NCBI GenBank assembly: GCA_027625915.1
Contig: JANTQA010000040.1
Span: 2,170,001 to 2,234,000, forward strand
Length of the DNA: 64,000 bases
Origin: Anaeramoeba flamelloides
Taxonomy: Eukaryota > Metamonada > Anaeramoebidae
Direction: 5' to 3'
Shown piece by piece: positions 54,801-64,000 of the stretch (within the stretch, counting starts at the first letter, position 1; each line of letters begins with the position of its first letter). The notes under the pieces were generated by a model. That model ran no database searches. It had not been told where the DNA came from and worked only from the letters and a program-made list of their open reading frames with translations. The position numbers and the translations under genes are program-made.

Positions 54801-55060
54801 GAAAAGACCTCAAACCCCCTTGACTTAATCGCTAAGATTTTGGTGTTGTGGACTTTGCTTTGTCCTATAATTATATTCCCGTTTAAGTCAACAATAAAAA
54901 GTGCTCCTTTTGAGGTGCCTAAAACGAAAAAGTGTCTTGCAAAATCGATTGCTGTAATCGTTTCATCCATTAACAATTGTGATTGGAAATTTGTTAAATT
55001 CTTGATTGCATATAAAGAACTTTCAGTCTTGCTCATTTTTTTGAAAGTTATTTCAAGCAA
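51857..55060 (-). CDS. VPS41: Vps41-like HOPS tethering subunit, C-terminally short
   Basis: A 1067-residue intronless protein resembling Vps41, the HOPS subunit that tethers late endosomes and AP-3 vesicles to the lysosome or vacuole. Start is 55060, or 55036 (MSKTESSLY). A beta-propeller begins near 30 (VLGTSKGALFIVDLNGN, FSACDEGQIMIWNW). It is split by a Lys/Glu-rich insert (about 226-450), resumes, then meets an Asn/Glu insert (about 573-627). The CHCR/TPR region starts near 690 with AIHLCEKYKRK; WNKGEKKKAIFVWGDYTL, YYNKILEIHLNKGNYKSF and WPIMYSIKLI match Vps41 order. Two more acidic inserts lie near 840-860 and 960-990. It ends YLEKLAHFLKI then TAA, the point where usual Vps41 continues for about 300 more residues, including a RING domain. 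No donor site or later exon was found. Vps41 identity is good; completeness is doubtful. Confidence 0.82.
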   Translation of the reverse strand: MLEITFKKMSKTESSLYAIKNLTNFQSQLLMDETITAIDFARHFFVLGTSKGALFIVDLNGNIIIGQSKVHNTKILAIKSRGFEVFSACDEGQIMIWNWFRSKVDKFGNKLNCGISSLFIPHDWKTNQELYVGTVKGIIIRRKESLFSTSDREILRYSIEATEVLIEGLWSGNYSYTSSKKEDLVIRDLIFKPPHFFIFSVGKSVVVYSEKIGYVRKFDSYSQIKDDLKDENKNRNKLKQKEKEKQKEKEKEKEKEKEKEKEKQNEKEKQNKSEAIKDKKNKIQKKKEKKKKKTKQNKEEKTKHQPYKIPQKKKTKENRSFSPLSPKSFHDISNQPTLNDLKKNYPKSFEKSNKIKNLDLSKIKNKKTNKNLQKTTVDDDFSGSFIKSFSAISNSESKSESSTSTSGSDLNSNSDSNSNSNSNSATNSNSENELKINKKEKRKTNKKKKEENDLKMGLNLKKKLEKKTNNSEFLITNKYFVVRVDSYLYFCPVKEWGKEGPKILKVFHSSIPILSIAIEGDLILLLVDDPKTKQRIKYVEIVLLELQNNLDLKIIDRCKVKRKLTMGIQNTNKTKNQNENENTSENENENENENENENKNRNKNKNKNKNKNKNENENENENGNVKLNNKKIGVFCCSKMIDTRSGPKRGFSTIIENEPNSKFKWVLCYPDELVLIKHLTIVETVVMLTKQCKFLKAIHLCEKYKRKKELIEIANEYAKFLWNKGEKKKAIFVWGDYTLPEANGEYWNTFAESLYQSGDLELLQFTLPFNNRNLLDIKYYNKILEIHLNKGNYKSFYNSIDTWPIMYSIKLITKLVKLKLKELGINTEKIWNENFKTKKKEEKKDEEDDQDNNDNDNDDFDNYSNLVENKTKITLKLPPIGRINKIEKKAKERNENDPYYLCRSLFKIYEFQTKYEKALKYLILAKEKRIYEYFEEKELWLWFKIEKSNVTQKQIQAFKKIKQIQQENNNDDENNDNNDKSNKNNINRNENNDYKKEDFKKLKRIAKPLLKKSRILIQLLKLEKEKIFEQLIFNFESLSMHDVVLLLTGQNSLINNYLEKLAHFLKI
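53186..53330 (-). repeat. Hexanucleotide arrays coding Asn-Glu and Asn-Lys
   Basis: Runs of TTTTCA-type then TTTTTA-type then TTTTCA-type hexamers (plus strand) encode alternating Glu/Asn, Lys/Asn and Glu/Asn in the Vps41-like gene. The unit resembles that in the BTB gene, so the same slippage unit has expanded independently in two genes. Confidence 0.85.
54262..54350 (-). repeat. Hexanucleotide array coding Lys-Glu
   Basis: A TTTTTC-type array with occasional G interruptions in the Vps41-like gene, encoding alternating Lys and Glu at about residues 237-267. Confidence 0.85.
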
Positions 55061-56093
55061 GTGTTGTTCACTTGAAAATTGTTTGAATTAAAAGAGTAAA
55101 AAAAAAAAACAAAGAGAAAAAAAAAAGTAAACTTTGTAAGATAAATCGAAAAAATGAATAGATGGAATCGAAAAGTTATGTTTACGATTAATTTATTGAG
55201 TGAAAGAAAATGGGAGCTAGTTTAAGTAAATTTGACTATTGTATTTTATTTAAGGTTAGTGTTAATTTTATCTTTGGGAAATCAACATATCCTTTCAGAA
55301 AAAAAATTATCAAATCTATTTTGATTGTATTGGGAAATTCTTGGATAAGTGCTAATAAACAAAAACCACAAAATAATTAAATGGAACCATTTATTACAAG
55401 TAACAATTCCCATTTTTAAAAATGATTTCTTAATTATTCACAGATCATTATAGATATCTAAAATTGAAAATCCCCAAACCAGAAAGATACCTTTTAATAA
55501 AATCTTAAATTAAATTTCACTTGAATAGGATAATGAAAACAACAAAAAAAAATGGAAAAAGATTTGACTGAACAAAAGTTTTGAATTCAAAAATGAAATA
55601 TTTTAAATTTAGCATGTTTAAATCTTGGTTTAATATTTTTTTTGAATTCTATTTTATACCTAATAATCAATAGAATTTTTGGACTGGGTCTTGGTTTTAA
55701 AAAAAAAATAAAAAATTCATTATTATATAAGACTCAAAAATGTGAATATTTATTACAATTTTATACGTACTCTCTATTTTACACCTTTTTTTTTTTTCTT
55801 GTGAAATTGTAAAGAAATTATGTTTATAATTAAAAACCATTAATACTTGTTCATATTTTAAATTTCTAGATTTGTTTTTTATTCAAATCAACTCAAGTTA
55901 TTATTTTATTATCTTATTATTGATTAGTTCAATGTTGTTTTATTTTATATTGTTTTTTTTTATTCTCAAAATATTATGAGTAAAAAAAATGAATCAGAAA
56001 TGAATTTTTGTTTTTTTTTTTTCATTTTAAAAATGTAGCAAAATATCAAAAATTTTAAAGTTTTAATGTTTAAAACACATTATTTTTCACTTG

Positions 56094-56097
<4 letters not shown>

Positions 56098-56141
<44 letters not shown>

Positions 56142-56147
56142 GGGGGG
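56098..56147. repeat. 43-base poly-T tract followed by G7
   Basis: An uninterrupted T run directly joined to seven G. As with the A tract at 43146, length may be affected by sequencing. No retroposed copy recognised next to it. Confidence 0.9.
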
Positions 56148-56474
56148 TATTTTGTACCACAACAAGAACAAAAATATTTTTACAATTTCTTATCCATATC
56201 ATAAAAGATATTTTTAACACCAGAGTTAAAATTTGTTTTATCTATAGATTGCCACTCTTGAAAAAAAAAATTGTTACCTTTTCCTTTTAAAAAATAAAAA
56301 TAATTATCAATTATAAAAATTGGAACTGTGTTATAATAATAATAATAATAATTTAGAGAAAGGGGAAATAAAAGAAAATTTTTATCAAAAAATAAAAATA
56401 AAGGGAGAAAAGAAGGAAAATAATTAAAATATTAACATAAAAGATTTTAATCTTATTTAAATGTCCAAATGAAA

Positions 56475-56745
56475 AAACTAGGACAACTTTAGTTGGATTT
56501 TCTAGGATTTAAAAGAATTGTGTAAAATCAAAGATTTTATTAAATTCAGTGGGGTTTTGGAAAATTATCTTTAGTTTATTTTTAATATTTAAAATTAAAA
56601 GAAAATTTCTTCAATTTTCTTTGTGTTTCTCAAATTTTAAAAAAAGCCTGACCTTATGTTTTCCAGTATTAAAAAAGAATTCAGTAAAATCTTTTTTCTA
56701 CTCAATTCTTTTTTAATTCTGGAAAAACCTTGACAATATATGGTA
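56475..56745. repeat. Hairpin family E, locus 7
   Basis: Two hairpins, 'ttttctaggatttaaaagaa' with a decayed inverse and 'gttttccagtattaaaaaag' with its inverse. An 'attaaaagaaaatttcttc' module lies between them. Confidence 0.6.
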
Positions 56746-57539
56746 AATGTTGGTATTTGAAGATATTTAGCAACATTTTTCCATAATTCACAAAAGGTTA
56801 TATACAGATAGAGAGGTTATCAATAAATAAATAATACTTTCATATGTTATTCTGATGTTTTAAAGAATATTTATTATATCATTTATCATCGAATGTCAAG
56901 GTATATTGTTTATTAGAAATAATTGGAAGATAAAAATGAAATAATGATTAAATGTTGTAATAAATATATAGAATTTTTATCACTATAAAACTGGAAAGTT
57001 TTTTAAAAGGTTAATTATTGTGTCAAAAGTTTTGCTCATAATTAATATAAGATTTTTTTTAATTTGTTTTTTTTTAATTTATTAATTCTAGGGATAATAT
57101 TCATAATATTATGAAAAAAGATAAATTAAACCAAAAATTCTATTACAATATCTAAAAGATATTTGGATTGATTAATTCAATTTCCACTGATATTTTTTTA
57201 AATTTTTAGTACTACCTAAATTCAAAAACTAATTTTTTGGGTCGAAAATTATTTTATTATCTTTGGATAGTATTGAAAAGTTATTTAATTTATATTTTTT
57301 AACTTAATATTCAATTATTTTTCATAATAAAGGATTATTTTATATATATATTCCAAGGGAACAAATTAATTATTTTAAATAGATTTATTTTTTCATAAAT
57401 TGTAAGAGTTTCGAAAAGGGTGGAGCAATTTTTTAATATTTTGATAAAAAAAATATCTTTGGATCTCGATCTATTTGTTAATTAACAATATCAAATTCAG
57501 TAAAATATTAATAAAAATTGAATCAATACCAATCTTATT

Positions 57540-58190
57540 TATTTCAAAATATATTATTCAAAATATTTCATAAAAAATAAAAAAATAAAAAATAAACCCT
57601 TTTTTGGTGAAAACGATGTACAACCAATTTCAATAAAAACTGGAATTATGGAAAGAGTATAAATTATTTTTAAAACAATAAAATGCGGTTAATTATTTTC
57701 AATTCTATTTGAAAATTTGTTGAGATTATAAAAGTTATCTAATTGTTTTTGTTGATCAAAAAGAAAATAATAAATACTGATTTTAATGCCTAAAAACTAT
57801 CAGATAAAATCTATATCAGACAATTTGATATATTTTTTTCTCTAATACAATACTAAGTAACAAATTGAATTACTATCGAGAATAGATAAATGGGAATTAC
57901 TGTCAGTTCCAAATTTAAGGTACAAACTTTCAACTAAATTTAAGGCACAAAAAAATCTCAAATTATTGTACCCAATTTAGAATTTTTTTTTTTCAATATT
58001 ATTTTACTAGAATCTGAATTTTGTGACTTAATTTGAGATTTTTATTGTTCCTTTAATTTTTGTTTAAGTTTGTAGCTTACAAGTGAAACTGGCTGTAATT
58101 ATTTTGTGTATTTAAATAGTTTTATGAAGATTGGGTTGAAAAAAAATATTTTAAAATAAATTTGCCCCACTTTTTAAGAAATAGCTTATG
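57540..58190. repeat. Dispersed repeat family F, copy 3, split by a MITE
   Basis: Same orientation as 13870-14450, with shared 'ggtgaaaacgatgtacaacc', 'aaaacaataaaatgc' and 'aaataaatttgccccacttt'. At the position equivalent to about 14350 a family A MITE (57900-58095) has inserted at TA, so F is older than that A copy. Confidence 0.7.
57900..58095. mobile_element. Family A MITE nested in repeat F
   Basis: Starts 'ctgtcagttccaaatttaag' after TA and ends 'gtgaaactggctg' before TA. The arms carry the family's 'ttaaggcacaaaaaaatctc' block and inverse, with moderate divergence. Confidence 0.8.
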
Positions 58191-59132
58191 ATGGTAGGAT
58201 TGAAGTTTTCGAAATCTATCGAGATTAAATTTAAATTTTAAAACAAAAAAAAAATCATTTTTCTCTTTAATTCAATAATTATGAAAATTTTCCTATCTGA
58301 AAAAAAAATAAAAATTAATTTTCCTTGTTTTAATTTATTATGTATATAATAAAATTAATAAATAATTCAATGATTATTAATTATCAATCAAGGCATTTGT
58401 TTTCTACTGCTAGAATTATCTAAAATTTCTTCTTTAAACAATTCATAAAAAAATTCAATCTTGAAATAAAATATGAAAAAATCTATCATTGTTTTTTTTC
58501 CAATATCTTAAAAAAAATAGTATAACATAATTAATTCATATTTAAACGATTTTAAATTTTTATTCTCATTAAAATCTGTATTCAAGACAAAAAACAAAAT
58601 AAGTTATTAACAAACCAATATCATTTTAAATTTTATATTTTAAACTTGAGAAATTTTAGGTCAATCCAGGGTGTTAAGGTGTATGTATAAATGTGTATGT
58701 AGATCTAAAATACATTTGGAGAGATTTTATGTCCAAGTGAATACCTTAAAGTGGCCTTAATTACAGAATAAGTGCCTAAACAGGGTTGCTTAAAAAATAC
58801 ACCTAGTTTCAAATCATTCTCTTCTCCCTTTCTGAGAAGAATTCGTTTCAGCTGTGCAATATGGTTTTTGAAAATTCACATTAATGAACAAGAAGTGTGT
58901 ACCTAACATGTGTGAATTAACAAAAATTCGATCCAAAAAATGAAAAAATCAGGATTTGTACCACACCTGTGGTTATTTAAAAGGTAAAAAAAAAGAGATC
59001 AAATCAAAGGTTAAATAAAGTTTGGTTTGGTTTTGAAGTTTTAGTTTAATTAAAGGTGTTAAAAGGTGTAATACATTTAAAAAAAAAAGACAAAAATTAA
59101 TAAGAATAGCAATAAAAAATAAAAAGGCGAGA

Positions 59133-59941
59133 TTAGTAGTCTTCAAAAAGTTTCCAGTTACTATCATCATCATCTTCGTCTTCAATTTCGTCATCTTCTT
59201 CCTCAATTCGGACAGCAAAACCTTGGTCATTCCTAACCTGGAATTCCTGTTGGCCGCTGCCGCCAATAATGGGGGTATTTGAGATTTGGCGATTTTTGGA
59301 AGTTGTGACAAACTTTAAATCGTCTTTTTGGAATTGTAAATCTAATTCTTCTTCATTAAATTCCTCTTCAGACTCTAGGCCATCTGAAACAATCCCAAAT
59401 TCGTTTGATCCTTGTGATCCTGTTTGGGCAAGGATTTCATGTCCAAATTGTTTATTCTGTTCATTTTCTGTATCTGTAATGATGAATTGGTTTTTGTTTA
59501 CTTGCTGCTGCGTGAACAGCTCTTGTTCGTTGACTTCTTCTTCAGAGTCTTTTGAGTTTGCGTCACGAACAAGGAGTTGTTCTTGCTTCACCCTTCTTTG
59601 GATAAAGACAATGCAAATGATAATCAAAATAACAACAACAGCTCCTAACGTAGCACTTAATGCAACAACCAATGTTCGCTGTGTATGTGAATTTTGATCA
59701 GGATCAGTGATTTGTATTGGTGTGGGTGTAGGTGTGGGTTGATTTGTTTTTATACTTTCTTGGAAATTGATTTGCATTTTATTTGTTCATTTTTTTTTTT
59801 TTTTTTTTGGAGTGAATTTTATTTTGTTTATATTTATGTTGCAATTTCATTTGAACAGAATAAGACAAAAAAAAGAAGAAAAAAAAAAAATAGAAGAACA
59901 GTGATTTGTTTGTTTTGTGAAAGATTATTAAATGTTGAAAA

Positions 59942-59972
<31 letters not shown>

Positions 59973-60083
59973 GGAGTCATTGGTGTGTTATGACTTACCA
60001 GTATGAACTAAACTGGCCAAAAGAAACCCAAAAAATAAGATGAATATATAATAGTAAAATCCGTCTTTACGGGAATTGATCAT
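59133..60083 (-). CDS. Small type I membrane protein with signal-peptide exon
   Basis: A spliced 236-residue protein (exon 1 at 59999-60083, exon 2 at 59133-59758). Exon 1 encodes MINSRKDGFYYY followed by a hydrophobic stretch ending LLASLVHT, a good signal peptide. After splicing, about 30 residues follow, including a Pro-Thr repeat (QPTPTPTP). A strong transmembrane helix (TLVVALSATLGAVVVILIII) comes next, with stop-transfer QRRVK. The cytosolic tail of about 150 residues is Gln/Glu-rich and very acidic, ending in an Asp/Glu cluster and NWKLFEDY. The ectodomain is therefore tiny and probably O-glycosylated, while most of the protein faces the cytosol, like an adaptor or signalling tail. I recognise no named family. 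Without exon 1, an in-frame ATG at 59777 would give an alternative 214-residue product lacking the signal peptide. Confidence 0.75.
59759..59998 (-). other. 240-bp spliceosomal intron
   Basis: On the minus strand the donor is CTG|GTAAGT, the eukaryotic consensus, right after the signal-peptide codons. The acceptor is TTTCCAAG before AAAGTATAAAAAC. Joining G at 59999 to AA at 59758 keeps the downstream frame open (phase 1); the next AG downstream would cause an immediate stop. A pyrimidine-rich run lies about 100 bases before the acceptor. Confidence 0.75.
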
Positions 60084-62530
60084 TTGGAATTGATGTTTGA
60101 AATTTTCTGTTTATGATTGTCTAAAAGAAAAAGAATTTTAAAAAAATAATTAGAAAAAATGAAAAAAATAAACTTTTAAAAGAGTATAGAACCCAATAAT
60201 TTCTCTATTAATTGAAATTAATAGGTATTAATAAGAAAAGAAGAAATGAAATTAAAGAGTAAAAAAATTAATCTTCCCTTTCTGTTTTGAAAGAAGGGAA
60301 TAATAATTTATATTTTGGAGAACACAATGACTCATTGAGTTGGGAACGAGATATAAAATCATTCAAATTTTTCTTGTTACTTATCATTATAGAACATTTT
60401 TCAACTTTTTAAGTTCGGTATTGATTTTAATATTTTTACTTATTTTCAAAGAAAGATTAGAGGAAAAAAGATATTGAAAAATTCATAGAATATTGAATTT
60501 TTCTTTGAAACGAAAGGCTGTGTAAAGTTCACAAGTTACAAAACAATTATAACAAAATAACCTTAGTTTGATTTGTTACATGGTCAAAACAAAAAGCAAT
60601 TATTAGTTGAATTTTCTTATAAGATTTGATTTTGTGAGGAAACTACTTATAACTTATCCCTTTTTTTTAATTACAAAATACTTGAATAGAGAACAGGTAT
60701 AAAAAGTGAATAACATTAGATTTAATTAAAGTGAAAATAGGACTATTAAAGTGAAAGTCATTGGATCAACTGGAAATTTTTCTTTTTATATATGAAGATA
60801 AATTCAAATTAATCTTTGAAAATCTTAAGCTTCATTTTACCTTTTACGTATTTTTTTATCTATAGTTTTGAATAAAGAATTTCATTGGTTTAAATGTTAA
60901 GAAACTTTGTAAAATTGGTTGATCTTTAAAATATTCTTAATAAAGAACGGTTTTTAAAAGTGGAGTTATAAGATTTATAAAATGTGAAAATGAATTAAAA
61001 AATTTTATCTTATTTGAATTTATTATTAAGTCAAGTTATAATAAAGTTGAAAATTTTCTCAAGAATTTTTTGATTTTTAATAGGAAGTTTTATTGATATT
61101 GAAGAATATAAAAAAAATATTCAAATAAATGAAATTTTGTTAATCGAGTAAGTACAATGTCTACTTTATTATTTGGTTTTATTTTACGCCTTCTTTTAAG
61201 TAAAAAAATCAAATCAATAATATGTGAGTTAGTTTTCTCTTATATTTCTAATTTCCAAATTTTTGTATAAAAGATTCTTGAATAATAAATAATTTGTTTT
61301 ATTTGCAAAATAAACTACATACCATTCAAAGGTTCCAAGCCAAAAATGTTTTTTTACTTTTTTTTTTTTTTTAAGAATCAGCCAATATATGATCGTAAGA
61401 AAGGAAGAATAGATTTTGGATTAGAGTTTTTATTCATAAAAGAAAGGTTTGAAGAAATCGCGAATTTTAAAAAAAAAATAAAATATTAAAAAAAAAATTT
61501 TGCCACGTTCGTTCAAAAATATGGTGTAAAATTTCTCAATTTCTTTAGAAAATTAAAATTGTCAACAATAAGATTTTTTAATCGTAAATTACTGAATATT
61601 AAAATGGTATTAAATACCAAATTTTCTCAAAATTTGTTTGAAGTTTCAAATAATTTTTTGTTAAAATTGACCTTGTTAAAAAAAAAAGTAAATACTAAGA
61701 ACCATAACCAAAAAAAAAAATTAGAAAATTTGAAAAATTGATCAAATCTTAAAAATAGAAAATTTATTAGGAATTATAACTGGATTAAAATCATAAAATA
61801 TATTGTATTTCTTCAATAAAAATGGTTAACTTTAACTGTTGGTGGTGGGGGGGGGTGGGTATTTGATTAATCCCCGTAATATGGTTATCTTTATAAGATG
61901 GGTGATAGTATTAAAATGTTTGTTATAAATCAATATATTTTCAAATTGGGGTATTTTATGTATAAATTGAAAGTTTTTGTTTTTGATTGCAATAATATTA
62001 TAAACCCCAAAGTGGTTTTTTTTTTTTTTTAATTTTTGTGGTTACTTGTTTTTATTATAGGAAGAAAGGGCTATGATTTTGATGATTTTTTTTTTTTTTA
62101 ATTAAAAAAGGTGACAAAAATTAATGTATCTAAGTAATCCCTTTGAATTCTATAAAGTTCATGGATAATTTAAATCACATATACAACATATGTTCAATGA
62201 AATATACTGGAATCTATATTGTTTTTATGATTAATATTTTTAAATATTCTTGGAAATTTCATTTCTAACCATTTATTCTAAAATTTTCTCTAAATTGGTT
62301 TTATTTTATTTTAATTAATTATATGACCCCTATTCCCCAATTAATATTTTCATTATCTTTATTATAAACTTAATTTTTTAATGGGGTTCAAACTCCAAGA
62401 TTTATAATTTCTATTGGGTTTGTATCTTTGAATATAGATTGAAATTCGACCTTACTCAATTGTGTCGATGATTTTGGATTATTCTTTGGGAATGTAGATT
62501 AACCTTCAAAAAAATGTTTTTTTTTTGTAC

Positions 62531-62569
<39 letters not shown>

Positions 62570-64000
62570 GTTGGAATATTTTAAGGTTAGATCAAATATT
62601 ACTTAGAAATTAATTAATTAATCACGTGTATTGGATTAAATATTGGAATTGTATTCCATTATATAATTTTGGTTGACTAATAATCATTTTTATTTTTTTA
62701 ATTTTTTTTTTTTTCATTTTCAAGTTAATTTTTGTATTTTTTTCTATTTTTAAAAAAGAATACTCAATATTTTTAATTCGAATAATTGTTTTGGGGTTAG
62801 ATTATATATATATATATATCAATTCGTTCTAACTTTAGTAATAATTTTATATATATTGTTAATTTTTGGTCAATTTCTGGAAAGGTTCATTGTGTTGTTA
62901 TATTAAAGCCACAAACACATATATGAAGATGATGAATTAAATCTTATATTTATTTTTTAAGTACTTTTTGTTTTTCCAGATTCTTTTTTATCTTGTATTC
63001 TTTTCCCCTGGTCTTTTATATTTAAGATATTTGATTTGTACTTGGTATGTATTGATGCGAAAATAAGATTTTGGAAAACTTGGAAAAAAAGAAGAAGGAA
63101 ATTTTGAATGTTGATATATATATTCTTTAAAAAACAGGACTGTTTAGATATAAATTTATCAATAAAGTTATAATTTAATTTTTAATAGATTAACCTTTTT
63201 CATTTTTGCTATATCTATAGGATATATTTAGACATATTTATTAAGATAAATCATTATAGTGAGAAAGAAATTTTCGATAAGTAATGAAACAACAACCAAA
63301 ATTTTAAAAAATAGAGTTCAAAAAAATCTAAAATATTTTCTTCTTTTATTATTATTATGTTGTTCGCTTTTATTTCTCGGTTTTCTTTGTTTTTTAAGTA
63401 CCTTTGTTCAACAATAAATTATTTTATTTTCATTAATAAGGTTTTTTTTATAATAAAAGTTATCGTAGGGGTCATAATCTTGATTAAACTAGGGTTAGGA
63501 GAAAAATTCTAAAAATCTTTAGAATTTCAAGTAAAAGATAACTAATTTAGTTGAATTAACTCTCCTAAATATTAGAAAATAAAATAATCTTATTTTTTTT
63601 CAATTGGAAAATATTTAATACAACCCAATATCAAATAAATAAGCATGTCCTACTTTACGGAATCTACTGTTTTCTTTTTTAGAATATTTTTCCATTGAAT
63701 TTTTTATTTTTTCAAATGGAATATATTTATTGGGTGTGTAAAAGAAATATTTAAAAAAAAATTCTTTACCTCACATCAAGTGTCTACATACATATAAAGG
63801 TTGACTTTTCACTTTATTAAAACATAAAATTATCAAAATATTATAATTCAGGAAATTATTTCACTTTTTTTAAATAGAAAACTGTTTTATAAGAGCTGTA
63901 AATAATTTTAAGATCCTCTTTTCTGTTTGTTCTTTTTGTTGTGTTTTTTGAATTGAAAATTTTGTTTTTAAACAATTGTTAGATCAAGTGATTGTTTTAA
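60084..64000. other. 3.9-kb terminal stretch without recognised genes
   Basis: Begins with the presumed promoter of the type I membrane protein gene. The rest is very AT-rich with TA microsatellites (about 62533-62566 and 62803-62820) and a G-rich patch at 61840-61860. No repeat family from the rest of the window was recognised. The 61559-61741 frame is low-complexity. Confidence 0.55.

Larger units (their letters stand above)
55061..59132. other. 4-kb gene-free interval
   Basis: No supported gene. Contains a 43-base T tract followed by seven G (56098-56147), hairpin E (56475-56745) and repeat F split by a family A MITE (57540-58190). The stretch 58650-58975 is less AT-rich than its surroundings and may be the 3' untranslated region of the next gene or a non-coding RNA; I cannot decide. 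The 55061-55500 stretch must hold the Vps41 promoter. Confidence 0.55.

Noticed and set aside
1-64000. Ciliate-type genetic code
   Set aside because: Genes end with TAA or TAG exactly where family homology ends, and no in-frame TAA or TAG interrupts conserved domains.
1-64000. Retrovirus-like, LTR, Polinton or toxin remnants
   Set aside because: No capsid, envelope, protease-integrase or long terminal repeat arrangement was recognised; the only RT motif is of non-LTR type.
1-64000. A coordinated new multi-gene system
   Set aside because: Recognised genes belong to unrelated eukaryotic processes, are kilobases apart, and show no shared orientation or regulatory signature that would support a system.

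Overview
The window is eukaryotic nuclear DNA from a very AT-rich protist. Ten protein genes and one tRNA gene are spread over 64 kb; the rest is mostly short inverted-repeat transposons and repeat debris. Both TAA and TAG end recognisable genes, so the ciliate glutamine code is excluded. Introns are few and short (110 and 240 bp). Proteins carry long Lys/Asn/Glu low-complexity inserts. The mix of Ras, a BTB protein, HOPS, an OSCA/TMEM63 channel and lineage-specific surface proteins suggests a free-living amoeboid protist. I lean towards an Anaeramoeba-like metamonad, but this is inference from protein style, not proof.

Layout from left to right: Ras GTPase (minus, about 1.7-2.3 kb); Mcm10 replication factor (minus, 6.1-7.4 kb); a two-exon DHHC-family membrane protein (plus, 10.4-11.5 kb); a 9-kb gene-free stretch of repeats with a LINE reverse-transcriptase scrap near 13.75 kb; tRNA-Ile(AAU) (minus, 20.7 kb); a nicotinamide-riboside-kinase-like kinase (minus, 21.4-22.0 kb); 6 kb of repeats; a 953-residue BTB protein (minus, 28.1-30.9 kb); 8 kb of nested foldback elements; a secreted or GPI-anchored Cys-repeat protein (plus, 39.0-39.7 kb); more nested repeats; an OSCA/TMEM63 channel (minus, 46.0-48.3 kb); a Vps41-like HOPS subunit (minus, 51.9-55.1 kb); and a small two-exon type I membrane protein (minus, 59.1-60.1 kb). 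The last 3.9 kb show no gene.

The genes do not form a pathway or operon; each is an independent eukaryotic gene separated by kilobases of AT-rich DNA. The most interesting protein observations are the DHHC-family protein, which keeps the catalytic D-H-C but has replaced all eight canonical zinc ligands; a Ras with Gly59 and Cys61 in switch II; a Vps41 that stops before the second half of its CHCR region and RING; and a first exon, found by eye, that gives the 59-kb membrane protein a signal peptide.

The intergenic DNA is a layered record of non-autonomous inverted-repeat elements (lettered families A-R here). Several insertions sit inside older copies, so relative ages can be read at 7.7-8.9, 22.5-23.5, 32.0-33.1, 40.7-41.5 and 57.5-58.2 kb. 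No retrovirus-like, Polinton-like or toxin remnants were recognised. All family relationships come from reading by eye; no alignments or searches were run.
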